Positions 53,701 to 64,000 are shown, numbered from the stretch's first letter. The stretch: DNA of 64,000 nucleotides from Cladobotryum mycophilum (GCA_036429605.1 JAVFKD010000016.1:1302001-1366000), one strand, 5' to 3'. Made by a program: numbers and translations. Notes: generated by a model from the letters alone, not told the origin.

Positions 53701-56700
53701 TGCCAACTGCCGTGCACCTTGAGGAATGCGCCGTCGACTTCAAGTTCGCTTCGAGAGGCTTGAGAGGCGTTTCGGCGGCTGGCTCGGCCACACTGGGATA
53801 AATACCAAAAAAAACACCGAAGGACTTTTTTTTATGCATCCGATTACGAGTTTGCTGCATCACCGCCCATCTCTCTCCCTCACTCCCTCCATCTATCCAT
53901 CCATCCCACCGCACTTTGAGACACCGAGAGGGGGAGGGGGGTGTTTCTGCTTGGAGACATTGATTTGATTTGATGAGATGGGATAGGCATAGGTTTGTCG
54001 CGCGTATGTAGTATTTCCTGCATGCTCGGGCATCTTCTCCGTACGTCCATCTGCATGTTGCATGTAAAACGACATCATCATGGCCCAATTGTCAGGACCC
54101 TTGGCAACGAATACCTAAATGCATCTGCATACACTAGCATAAGGTAGGTAGACTGGGTTGGTATGTAAGTATTCGGATATCGGCGGTCAGGTCAACTACC
54201 GCGCTTAGCACAGTTGAATTTTTCTTCTCCATCCATCTATCATGATCTTGCGTGCTTGTGCAGGAGCTGGAAATGAAGGTCCCTTTGTGCTTTGTGATGG
54301 AGAAGCCACAAGGCATCCAAGCCTCCATCTAGCACTAGATAGTACTACTACTTATACTATTAGAGCTGTGTGTGTGGTGGAGGTTTGAAGGGCTTGGGTG
54401 TGCAGCCTCGGCACAGACTCCCGTATTTCATTCGCTGCAGCTAAAATGGTTCAACCGTCGTCATTGGATCCTCAAGATCTCTTTGACACGGAAAAGGGTG
54501 ATCCCTGATTGATTGAATGATATCCTTCTTTTTGCTCGCCCTCTCATGTTGCTCCATCTCCTCCTTTTCGCCACAGCTGCTGCTCGGTTTGGTCGGCAAC
54601 TCTCGTTTATGTATGCTCATCTCCCTAGTTCCATGTCATCAGAATGGCCTGATCTTTTTTATAGACCCGTTGTTTTTTTCTTTCTTTTTCTTCTTCTTTT
54701 TGCTCCTCTTTGTTCTCCCTCATTTGGGGCTAAATTTTCCCTCTTTTTCGAGCAAAATCTTTAACGTTTGACACGATACAACGTGCGTGCATGGTCGGCA
54801 TCGTGCTAAACAGGTATGCAAGTTGTATGTACCTACAAGAACGCTGTACGTGCAGATTTCCGCGCGCGTTCCATCCGGTATGACCACCGAATCTATAATA
54901 AATATTAAATAATAGGTAGGGTGTATGTACAGATATTTGCCCGCCAGAGTCGCAGCCAAGGCGGCATATTTCTCTTTATGATTTCAGGTTTTAATACTTG
55001 TAATTAAATGCATGCTCGGCGGCTAGCGCTGCTACTTTATAGTGTTTCCGTATTAACAATATCCCATTCGAGGTGTTTTTTTATGAGTCGCACAGCATAT
55101 TTTGATCCATGTGCTATGCTGTGTGCATACGTGCATACCGTGACACCGTAACACCCACAGGGCTGGACCTTGATCCATGCACCCGTTCTTGCCTCTTTTT
55201 CACCGTTTGCTGCATCTTGAGCTACATCCATGGATCCCTTTAGGTATGTGATGAGAGCGTTCGCAGCCACATTTTGCGGGACCCCTTGGGGAGAGAAAGA
55301 GAGAGAGAGAGAGAGTCAGAGAGCCAGCATGTGGGACCATGACTGCGACAAAGGAATTTGGCATATTTTCAATTTTTTTTTGGCCCCATCAACCATCCAA
55401 GCATCATCAAATCATGTGTCTGTCCGTCCCCCATGCTCGTGCTCGGGCTCAGGCTCATGCTGCAGTCTCAGTCAACCTCGTCATGGGCGCCTTTTCAGGG
55501 TTTCATGGGTTTTCCTCGAGATTCTCCGATAGCCTGCCGGGACGCCTGCTTGCCCGCCTGTCTTGTTGATTGTCTTGCTTCCTCGTCTCCTGTTCTGCAG
55601 CATCCGTATCAGTGCATCAGCTTGCTGAACCCCATGACAACCCATGCCCACGATGGCTTCAAGGTTCAGTTGTAGGACGCTATGGTGTTGCCCTTGGTAT
55701 GGAGAGAGACTTGGCATTGATTCCCCCGTGGGAAAACCCGCATTAGACCCCCTCATCCTCACTCATCCTCTCCCTCCCTCCCTCCGCCTCATTGTCTCTC
55801 CCACCGCCATCTGCAGCTGCCTGACAAATTGATTAAAGTGAGGAAAAGGAAAATACGGTGTTTGACTCGTCAGCTATCAGATCTAGCTGGTTCCTCTTGT
55901 CACAAGCAGATGCAGCAACAGCAGGCAGTTTTGGTCAGGCTAAAATTATATCTATCCATGGATGCATCATGTTAGGCGGGTAGTTATAGCAGGCGTACTT
56001 GTAGAAAGCTAGAGAAAATTGGGCTTGATGGCTTCCCTTTAGGTGGTGAAGGCGACGAGAAGCGGAGTTTTACCCGGGGGCATTACCGTGTAAAGTACAG
56101 TACCTGGGTACATCTGGTACATCTAACGTGTACATCTAGATGAACGAAACCAAGGCAACTTGCGGCAGATGGCCTGCGGGCATTTGGGGACGGACCTTCT
56201 TTTCCACCTGGAACTAAAGACCGGATCCATCCCAAACCGTCTCTACGCCTCCTCGCTAACACTCCTTAGTGCGCATGTACACCGGCGCTTGCTACGGCAA
56301 TGTACTGTACCTCGACTATTACGGAACGCTAAAACTGACAAGTACTGATGTACCGCCAGTACCTAGCACCTTGTCGCAGTGGTCAAACCCAGCCCAAGGG
56401 TAGCATGTAGCCTGTAGCGTTCTTGCAGCAGGAAGGTACTCCGTAGTAATGGCAGGACAAGGGCCAGCTGAAGAACTGCTTGCCATCCAGATTCACTTTA
56501 ATTCCCAAGGTCTGACCTCCCCTCCTCCCATCCTTTCCAATTCAAAAATCCTTTGCCCCAGACGATCGACCGTGCATATTGATTGATATTGCCTTCACGG
56601 ATCATGATATAACATGAACATGACGCTTCGCTTCTAAACCCTCACCCTGGTATACACATCTCATCACATCGAACCGAACATCGCCATCCAACAACGACAC

Positions 56701-56785
56701 CTTGCGCCGACCAACATATCTTCAGCAGCTTTATTGCTGACTGCAGTTGAGGCTCACCGGTCAGACAAGCAGCCTGCCTTTGGTC

Positions 56786-56806
56786 TTTTTTTTTTTTTTT
56801 TTTTTT
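56786..56806. repeat. T21 homopolymer
   Basis: Twenty-one T in a row about 290 bp before the start of the 7TM-MFS gene; length should be treated with caution given the homopolymer problems elsewhere in the window. Confidence 0.85.
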
Positions 56807-57096
56807 GGCCTACATCCTTTGAACGATTTAATTACCCATCACATCGCCTAACGACTGGACGACTCTCGATTCTCATTTCTTACATCCCTTTGCCGTCTCA
56901 GCAACCCCCTCCCTCCCTTCCCTCCGTTACTCCCGAGCCAGATTGGATCATCCAAGTCGACCTAGACCAGAGGCAATGGCACACTCGGCATTACAATTCG
57001 ACAGCTAGCTAGATATAGCTTCAACCTGTCTGGCACTCGCCAGCCACTCCAACATTCCCCCGCCAGACGTTCTCCTTTCATGCCCGTTACGTCGCC

Positions 57097-60092
57097 ATGG
57101 ATCTATCTGATGCAATGTCCCGCGGTGCGGTCCCAGACCATGGACCGGCCGTCTTTGCCGTCACCACAGCCACTTTGGTACTCGCCTCGGTTTTCGTCGC
57201 CGCTCGTATGATAAGCCGATTTTTCATCGTCAAAAACGTCACCTGGGACGACAGGGTCATGATATTGGCCTGGTTATTTGCCTTCTTCCTCTCCTTTACC
57301 ATCTGCCTCGGTGTTAGCAACGGCCTTGGGAGGCATGATGAGGATATTCGTTCCGACCAAATACCAACTCTTCGCCATTGTGAATATGTCTTCTCTATTC
57401 TCTATGTAAGCCTTGGCGCATTCGGTGGAGTCCGTACTGGACTTGTATACTAATTATCCCACAGAACCCTGCTCTCATGGCCACCAAGACGAGCATTTTG
57501 ATCTTCTATTTGCGTTTGGCCAGAGACACACAAACTGTCTTGCGTATTGCTTCTTGGGCCACCCTGGCTGTCCTCAATATTGCAGGTGTTATTCTCACCT
57601 TTATGAATGTCTTTCAGTGCAGGCCCACCGAAGCGGCTTATAACTCCAACTTTACTGGCATGACGACTTGTATTCCTCTCCTCACCGAATTCATTTGTGC
57701 CGCGCCCGTCAACGTCATCACCGATCTTGCCATCCTTGCGCTACCCATACCAGTACTTACCGGCATGCGCCTACCGTCACGACAGAAAACCATCTTGGTC
57801 CTAACTTTTACGCTCGGTGTTTTCGTCACAATCGTCGATGTCGTCCGAATCTACTATCTTCAGCAGGCCATTGTCGAAGGCCCTTCCAGCGGTAGTTCAA
57901 CCAGTGATCCCCGGTCGAGATTCGGCGGCCAGGAAGATTTTGCCTATAACGCCTCGCTGTCTCTCATGTGGAGCGCCGTCGAGGTCAATGTCGCCATGAC
58001 TTGTGCCTGCATCCCCACCCTCAAGCCTCTCGTTCTTATGCTCTTGCCTTCTATTCTCTATGATCCGGAGGGCACCAGAAGGACTAGACATAGCAGACGA
58101 AGTGCACAAAGCAGCAGCAGTACCTCCAAGGGACCTCAGGATTCCGAAACGCATTCATCAATCATCGGAGCCTCAGTGTTGGCACAGCCGGAACCCGCTC
58201 TTGATTCCTCGCCTCATCAGCGCAATGCCAGCGATGCTACTTCGCCCACTCAGACGAACAATGTGGAATTCATGATGACCCCTGAAATGAATTCCAACGA
58301 ACCTTCCTTTGGCGCCTTGGCTTTCCGCGCCAGAACCAACCAAACCATGACGACAAACTGTTCTTACGAAAATGGTGTTTACTTTGGCTTTGTCAACATG
58401 ACCAAACCGAAGAGTATGCTTCGCGCCAACAAGAGAGAGTCTCTCAAGTACTGTACCATTGTTTCCATTCTATTTGTGCTTTGGGGTGTTTCTTACGGTT
58501 TGCTGAATACATTGAACACTGCCGTGGCTGCAATCAACCATATGAGTACTGCTCAAGCTCTTGGTCTTACGAGTGCTTACTTTGGTGGTGGTTATTTCTT
58601 TGGTCCGCTGCTCGTAGGAGAGTGGCTCTTGCGGAGAGACGAGCATAGCCGCTCTAGACGTCATCGGAGGACCGACTCGGATTACGTTGGTGGTTACAAG
58701 GTGACTTTTATCGTCGGCCTTTGCATCTACGGAACTGGTACCATTATCTTTTGGCCCTCGGCCGTCACTGCTTCGTATGGGGGGTTTATGCTCAGCAATT
58801 TCGTCGTTGGCTTTGGGCTCTCCGTGCTCGAGGTTGCTGCCAATTCATTCATGGTTCTATGTGGCCCCCCTGAATATGGAGAAGCACGTCTTCTCATTGC
58901 GCAAGCTTTCCAGGCTGTCGGCAGCGTGCTTAGTGGCCTCTTGGCGCAGAAGGTCTTTTTCAGATCCCTTACGCTCGGAACCATCAGAACCCAGACACTC
59001 CTTAATGTGCAGTGGACCTACCTTGGCATTACTTTGCTGTGTGTTGGTTTGGCTCTCTTCTTTTATTACATGCCCTTGCCCGAAGTTGGGGATAGTGAGC
59101 TGGAGGAGTCAACGAAGCGCCTCCCGCTTGACCCACGCAAGAAGAGCGTTGGTGGTGTGCAACTGCGAACAATCAGCTTAGTTTTAGCTGTAATAGCGCA
59201 GTATGTCTATGTCGGCGGTCAGGAGGCCAACAGCACTTTCTTCAGAAGTCTGCTCGTTGCTGCTATACCGGGCCAGCCAAAATCTGGCATGACTGCAGCC
59301 AGCGGCACACTTGTCGGACCCAACATATCGAATAGCGTGGATAGACCCGCTGGGTTTGCCATTGCCATCTCTGATTACCTGAGTGTCGGGCATACGGCCT
59401 TTGCCATTGGGCGGTTCATTGCTGGCTACCTCGCCTACCTATCAGTCAAAAACCCCCGTGCCCCTAAGCCAAGAACCGTTCTGGCCGGCTGCATTGCGCT
59501 CTGCTTTACTTTTGCTCTCATCATGGTCCTCATCAAACCATCAGACCCTAACCTCTTGTTTATACCGAGTGTTTTGTTCTTCCTTTGCGAGGGTCCCATC
59601 TGGCCATTAGTATTTGCTATGGGTCTTCGTGGCCAAGGTAGCAGAACGAAGCGCGCAGCCGCCTTTATTACTATGGGTGCCTCTGGCCCCGCATGTATTC
59701 CATTCATCATGTACGGCATCATCACCAAGGGAGGTCAGGTTCAACTCGCCTTTCTCGTTCTTGTGGTCATTGCAGTTATCATGATGTTTTACCCAGCATT
59801 CCTAACATTGGTTAGAGATGCCAGATTACTAGTTGACCCTTGTCCCGATACGCGGGACGTGGCCACCCAGGAGGGGGAGAGACCAAGGGATGAGATGTTT
59901 GTCAATGACAACCATGACAACAACAACAATAATAATACCACTGCTGGTGTTGAAGGAGTTTCGGAAAAATCAAATGGGATTTTGGAAAAGGTTTCAAAGG
60001 GATTGGGTGCGAAGTTTATTGGGTCACGGCGCAAGTCCTCGCCAACTCCCGAGGTGGAGCATACAGAAGTAAGTAGAGATGGCGACCATTAA
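57097..60092 (+). CDS. Fusion of PTH11/SAT4-like 7TM protein and FHS-type MFS (sugar) transporter
   Basis: Exon 1 57097-57405, intron 57406-57464 (GTAAGC donor, TACTAAT branch site, CACAG acceptor), exon 2 57465-60092: 978 residues. Residues about 15-290 form seven membrane segments of the fungal rhodopsin-like/SAT4 (PTH11-related) class: TWDDRVMILAWLFAF, GLGRHDEDI, ALMATKTSILIFYLRLA, LLTEFICAAPVNVITDLAILALPIPVL, RQKTILVLTFTLGVFVTIVDVVRIYYLQ. A Ser/Thr-rich linker (about 300-400) leads into a complete FHS-family MFS (L-fucose / glucose-galactose permease class): ILFVLWGVSYGLLNTLNTA, AQALGLTSAYFGGGYFFGPLLVGEWLL, VVGFGLSVLEVAANSFMVLCGPPEYGEARLLIAQAFQAVG, then six more segments (GFAIAISDYLSVGHTAFAIGRFIAGYLAYL). 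The tail is polar with an Asn tract. The large exon is open throughout, with no stop between halves, so the fusion is real in this sequence. A combined sensor and transporter role is inferred. Confidence 0.9.
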
Positions 60093-60545
60093 GCGCTGGC
60101 GTGAACGGTTCTTTTTTTTTTGGGATTTTGGGATTTTGGGATTTTGGGATTTGGGATTGTTTCCTTTTGTGTATATGATGAAGCCATGAGGGTTATCACG
60201 GTGTTGAGGGGCAAAGGGGGCGGCAAAGGCGTGATATTTATATAGCATTATACCCTTAAGATGACACGGAATGGTGGGCATCTATATTTTAACAGCGGGA
60301 TCTACGGGCATATGGGAAAGGATATAGTATATAGCGTGCCTGATACTCAGAGCGAAGGTTAATGTTGATGAATTATTCAAGATTCAAAAAAGACGCAACA
60401 TTTCTGTGCCAATGAGTCGAAGTGAAGTCATACTGCATGAAGTAGACGATGGTAAGACATATGAGCGGACCTCCCCCTCGGCAACCCGCGTGGTATATAA
60501 CATAGTTGCATAACCCTCTTTTAACGTCTGACTTGTGGTGGCCTC
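60093..60545. other. Intergenic, convergent 3' regions (7TM-MFS / DHODH)
   Basis: 453 bp. Contains a GGGATTTT tandem array at 60122-60158 just after the fusion-gene stop. Otherwise nothing. Confidence 0.6.
60122..60158. repeat. GGGATTTT tandem array (about 5 units)
   Basis: Three perfect 8-mers, then 7-mer and 6-mer shortened units, preceded by T9. It starts 30 bp after the stop codon of the fusion gene. Not a TTAGGG telomere repeat. Confidence 0.88.
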
Positions 60546-61668
60546 TTAGAGTTTGGCTGCCTCTTGACTTGGAGATGACCATGAGGAGTTGAGATCCCTT
60601 TCGATTGACTCGAAAACGGCTACGCCGTGTCTGCCGAGTGCGGTGGCGATGCCCACGGCAGATGCACCGACATGGCGCATTCGTTTGTACCCTTCAGCGT
60701 CGGATACGCCGCCCACGCCGATGATGTCGAGGTGAGAGAGGAGTGAGTCTGCGTCGAAGAGCTTGCGCAGAGTGGACACGTTGCCTAGGGAGAGGGGGTG
60801 GAGGGGTGGACCAGCCATGCCGCCGAGACCGCCTGGGAGGGCGATGTCGAGGGGTTGAGTTGTTGGGTCGAGGAGGAGGCATGAACCGAGTGTGTTGGTG
60901 GAGGTGACGAAGCTGAGTTTTGAAGCGGGGGCGGGAGTTTGGGTGTTGGTGTTGGTGTTGGTGTTGTTGGTGCTGAGTAGGGCGGAGACGAGGGCGTCGA
61001 ATTGAGCGGAGTAGGTGTAGGGCGGTATCTTGATTCCGATGGGGATGGATGGGCGTGATGGCAGTGCGTCGAGGTACGTGGCGAGGGAAGAGGCGGAGTA
61101 GGCTGGCGGAGGGGAGGATTTGATGTTGGGGCAGGAGAGGTTGATTTCCATGGCGAGGGGGAAGGGCAGAGAGGAGGAGGCGGAGATGATGGTGGTGTAG
61201 GATTGGGCGATGTCTGGGGGGAGCCGGTGACGCTGATGATGATGGTTTTGGAGTGGGTTGAGCGGGGGAGGGACTGGGATTGGGAGAGGGAGGAGAGGAT
61301 GGAGAGGTAGTCTTGGAGGGTGAGGGGGAGTAGCCCAGTGTGTTGAAGCTAGCTACGGATGTTGATGTTGATGTCGATGTCGATGTCGATGTCGATGTCG
61401 ATGTGATTGTGGGCTCAGGCGGGGGTAGTTCCGGGGGTCCGGAGGAGGTCCCGGGATGAGGCCGGGACGTGGCCGGATCAAAGAACAGGTACCGGTGCTG
61501 ATCCGGCCGGTGGTCAAAGCCCCCGAGGAGGCTTGTCCGGGTGGTCACGGCGCCGGTGGAGGGGCACAGGAGCAGTGCGCGGAGGTGCTCGGCGTCGGTG
61601 GCCCAGGCGCAGGCGGTGTTGAGGAGGGGAGGGTGGATGGATAGCTTGGGCGGTGTGGGGGAGGACAT
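60546..61668 (-). CDS. Dihydroorotate dehydrogenase-like, class 1A (fumarate type), two frameshifts
   Basis: FMN enzyme of the cytosolic class 1A family (yeast Ura1, Lactococcus PyrDA). Reading from ATG at 61668: LLNTACAWATDAEHLRALLLCPSTGAVTTRTS, a variant of the usual N-terminal strand; SFNTLGYSP; then after the first frameshift QDYLSILSSLS and TIIISVTGSP; after the second EINLSCPN, with the catalytic Cys and both flanking Asn of class 1A (N-L-S-C-P-N), GIKIPPYT with the FMN/substrate Lys, STNTLGSCLL, LPGGLGGMAGPPLHPLSLGNV, and DIIGVGGVSDAEGYKRMRHVGASAVGIATAL (phosphate site). Frames shift at a G5 run 61324-61328 and a G6 run 61216-61221; restoring one base at each gives 374 residues. An in-frame hexanucleotide repeat encodes a Thr-Ser tract. 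Whether it makes orotate or serves another reduction is not decided here. Confidence 0.85.
61358..61405. repeat. (GATGTY)8 hexanucleotide repeat inside the DHODH-like CDS
   Basis: Eight 6-bp units; on the coding strand they encode alternating Thr-Ser. Being a multiple of three, length change keeps the frame. Confidence 0.9.
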
Positions 61669-64000
61669 TGTTTTTGGTGGAGTTTTGTCCTTTTTGATGA
61701 TGAGGGGATGTGTGTGTGTGTGTGTGTGATGGGTGATGTTTTTTCTTTCTTTCTGGATTTTCTGGTGCTTTGAAGATGCGAAAGCTACTTGGGCATATAT
61801 GTCTACGCTTTCTGTGTTTTGGGTACAGAGACTTGGAGAAAAAAGAAAGAAAAGAATTGTTGGTGGCTTGGAGATTGGAATTTTTGATTCGTTGGGTCAA
61901 ATCACAAGTTTTGAGTTTGGATGCGGGGGACGTGCATAACAGTCTCTCTCCCTCTCTCTCTCTCTCTCTCACCGTTTCCCGGAACCAGAAGGGGGAAGGG
62001 ATTGATTGAAACCTTCGTTGCCCCAATATTTACGGTTTGCAGATCTCCCGTCCGTCCCCTCCGAGCCTCCTCTTTTTCCGAATAACATACATGCACTCAC
62101 ATCTCAAGTTGCCGCCCCGAAAATATATATTGCTTTCTCTCAAAGGGGTTCAGAAAAAGTCCTACATGCCCGTTTTCTTTGTAATAGCTTACATACCCCC
62201 TCCTCAGCTTTTTTTGCTCATGGGTTGGGAATTCATTCAAGGGCAAGGGCAATCTACCCCTGCCTGCCTGCCTGCCTGCCTGTTGAATCCAATATTGTCA
62301 AGTCAGCATTAATAATTCACTTCCCAACAGAGAGGAGAGGGGTTGCCATAATTCTTTGTCAAACGAAAAACGAGAAGTAACCAGGTATGTGCCTGCCTGC
62401 CTGTCTGTCTGTCTGTTTGTTTGTCAGAGATTTCTTCTCCTTCATTCTTTCATCATCCCGCAGAGATGACAGCATCGAGCTTTTCTCTCTCTTTCACCAT
62501 AGATTTATTTCCATGACGATGATGAGGAGATTGAGCAAGCAAGAAAGCCTCTTCTAGCAAGATCTGTCCTCCGCCCATCCTCTTATCTCTTGCTTAGATC
62601 GCAGTCGGTAGGTTGCGAAACCACCAACAGGCCAGGACCTCACATTTATACTTCTCACCTCATCAAATTTTACCACTCCCTCTCCTCTCTCCCTTATCTT
62701 TATTCCCCATCATATATGATATTTCCTTTCTATATTCCCCTATCTCTCCCGTTCTTGCGCCTTCTTTCAGAACAAAGTCCGTCTTATCTCATCTCACAGC
62801 CACACGGACAAACAACCTCGATTCAGTTCATCCCCCTCAAAAAATTGCATTCACCATCAAAAACACCATAACGCATCATCATAACGCATCATTATCAATC
62901 ACCAATCATTCACCCGTCTGCCTGTCCATCCCCTCCCGCCGGCACTTCTCGATCCTCCGTCTCCTCCTCCCGAAACCCCCGATCAACCCCGTCCCCTGCT
63001 TACCAACGACATCACGCCTTTTCTCTGTCTCATCTCTCCTGCAAGATGAATGCCCTAAATCGCAACCCCAAACCCTCGGTGCAGTATCATCAGCCTTATC
63101 AGATCGCTCTCCCCGTGACCCTCCCTCTCTCGTCTCGTCTCGGGCCGGCCTATCCGAATCAGGAAGCGCTCCTCCCATCCCACTCTCCCGCCGAGAAATT
63201 CTACTTCTACCTTCCAGAAGCAGTGCTACCTCTGATCTATACCAAAAGCTGACCATATCCGGGGGGCGTGTGCCTTGTGCCTGTACCCGAACACACCACA
63301 CCAACAGGGGGAGAAAAAACATGCTCTGTGCCCAACCTGGCCCAAGCTCTTCTCTGCATACCCATCATGGGGGTTCGCAATCTGTTGCCTTCCTTCAAGG
63401 TGCCAAGAACGACCCTTTCAAGAGGAGGGGATCCGCAGGGTCACATTCGGATCTAACACTAAAGAAGTTCCCACCGGCCAAGGAAACGGTTTTCGGAGGA
63501 GGGCTCCTGATGAGGCAAAGGGGGCAGACACGCGCGCTAGCTTACCCATCAATTATCAATCGGTCGTCGACTCCGTAAACTGGGGGACGGCATGGCGATG
63601 ATGTGATGGGGGACGAATCCGAGTAGTCATTCAGAGACATGCAGGGACTTGCAGATAACTCACATGTTCACAGATGTTCACAGAGGCGTGTGCACATGAT
63701 ATCACCATGGAAATCAAAGAAAACAGTAGGTTGTTTGTTTTGTTTTGAAGATTCAATTCAGAATATGTACGGTATCTCGAAATAGCTAACTTTGAAACAA
63801 GAACCCAAGCACAAAATCGACATATGTACAATGTCCAATAACGCCTGTCCCATCTATATACGTTGTCGTCAATGACGTCGTCGTCCCATAATGCAAACTC
63901 CCCGGCCCAAGCCAGTAAACCATAAAAAACAATGCGAAAGGGGATATTATCAAATACTCTGCAAAAATGCGTCGTCAACAGCCGTCTCGTTTTCAAAATC
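61669..64000. other. 2.3 kb right edge, no confident gene
   Basis: (GT)n at 61709-61729, CT run 61943-61970, (CCTG)n 62262-62282 and CCTG/TCTG/TTTG run 62388-62428. From 62600 to 63045 the plus strand is strongly pyrimidine-rich, like a 5' leader, ending at an ATG (63046) in AAGATGA context that opens only a 68-codon frame. An alternative frame stays open from 62613 to 63578 but has no ATG until about residue 245. Minus-strand frame 63631-63996 (121 codons) has no domain. A gene whose body lies mostly to the right of the window, with this as leader and first exon, is possible. Confidence 0.35.
62613..63578 (+). other. Unassigned 321-codon open stretch without an early ATG
   Basis: Open from 62613 (a TTG) to 63578. 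The second half (63046 onward) has a less repetitive composition, including KNDPFKRRGSAGSHSDLTLKKFPPAKETVFGGG, which could be a real exon in Ser/Arg-rich protein. No family is recognised. It may be chance in C-rich DNA, or a spliced gene starting farther left or continuing right. Confidence 0.15.

Larger units (their letters stand above)
46703..57096. other. 10.4 kb desert with simple repeats; no confident genes
   Basis: No ORF here has a recognisable domain. Landmarks: (TA)15 at 46891-46921, GGTAGA/TGGTAG block 47120-47220, (CTAC)10 at 47731-47771, CA run 51910-51930, T21 at 56786-56806. The AT-rich 47800-49100 stretch is the least coding-like. Between about 49250 and 51600 sequence complexity is higher and longer overlapping frames occur on both strands (for example 49515-49889 minus, 124 codons, and 51135-51500 plus, 121 codons), without family resemblance I can name. 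From about 56500 to 57096 the DNA looks like the 5' leader of the 7TM-MFS gene. Confidence 0.4.

Noticed and set aside
60122..60158. Interstitial telomere repeat
   Set aside because: The unit is GGGATTTT, not TTAGGG, and flanking genes are ordinary.

Overview
This is a 64 kb piece of nuclear genome from a filamentous ascomycete. The evidence is short GT-AG introns of about 50-100 nt, a Zn2Cys6 transcription factor, a quinate-repressor-like protein, a fungal 7TM protein of the SAT4/PTH11-like (rhodopsin-like) class, a GH114 enzyme, and intergenic DNA full of short tandem repeats (TACC, ATCC, GTAT, CA, GA). The style fits Sordariomycetes, perhaps Hypocreales; that placement is an inference, not shown by a marker gene. 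There are no rRNA or CRISPR features, no recognisable transposon, and I found no convincing tRNA.

Layout. 0-10.8 kb is gene-dense housekeeping: 3' end of a type I arginine methyltransferase (+), phosphoacetylglucosamine mutase (-), MUS81 nuclease (+), riboflavin synthase (-), the ribosome-assembly chaperone Acl4 (+), the RWD protein Gir2 (-) and a membrane-anchored GH114 glycosidase (-). 13-26.5 kb holds a Crp1/Mdg1-like CBM48 protein (+), an RNF10/Mag2-type RING protein (+), the U3 snoRNP protein Mpp10 (+), a NASP/Sim3/Hif1 histone chaperone (-) and a small VOC (glyoxalase-fold) protein (+). From 26.5 kb on, single genes are separated by large low-complexity deserts: a QutR-like protein (30.9-33.1 kb), a Zn2Cys6 activator (40.7-43.8 kb), a vacuolar-type MFS transporter (44.6-46.7 kb), then a 10.4 kb desert, a 978-residue fusion of a PTH11/SAT4-like 7TM module to an FHS-type MFS transporter (57.1-60.1 kb), and a class 1A dihydroorotate dehydrogenase-like gene (60.5-61.7 kb).

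Two things stand out. First, the 7TM-MFS fusion looks like a candidate sugar 'transceptor' (sensor and transporter in one chain). Second, four otherwise intact genes (Crp1-like, MPP10, the Zn2Cys6 factor, DHODH) are broken by five single-base deficits, every one inside a C or G homopolymer of 5-6. This is best read as homopolymer contraction in the assembly, not gene decay, because MPP10 is expected to be essential and reading frames resume perfectly.

Functional links are loose; this is a chromosome arm segment, not a cluster. Ribosome biogenesis (Acl4, Mpp10, Gir2 on the translation side) and chromatin/DNA maintenance (MUS81, NASP) dominate the dense half. Nutrient regulators (QutR-like, Zn2Cys6, 7TM-MFS) sit in the desert half, each with a very long upstream region.
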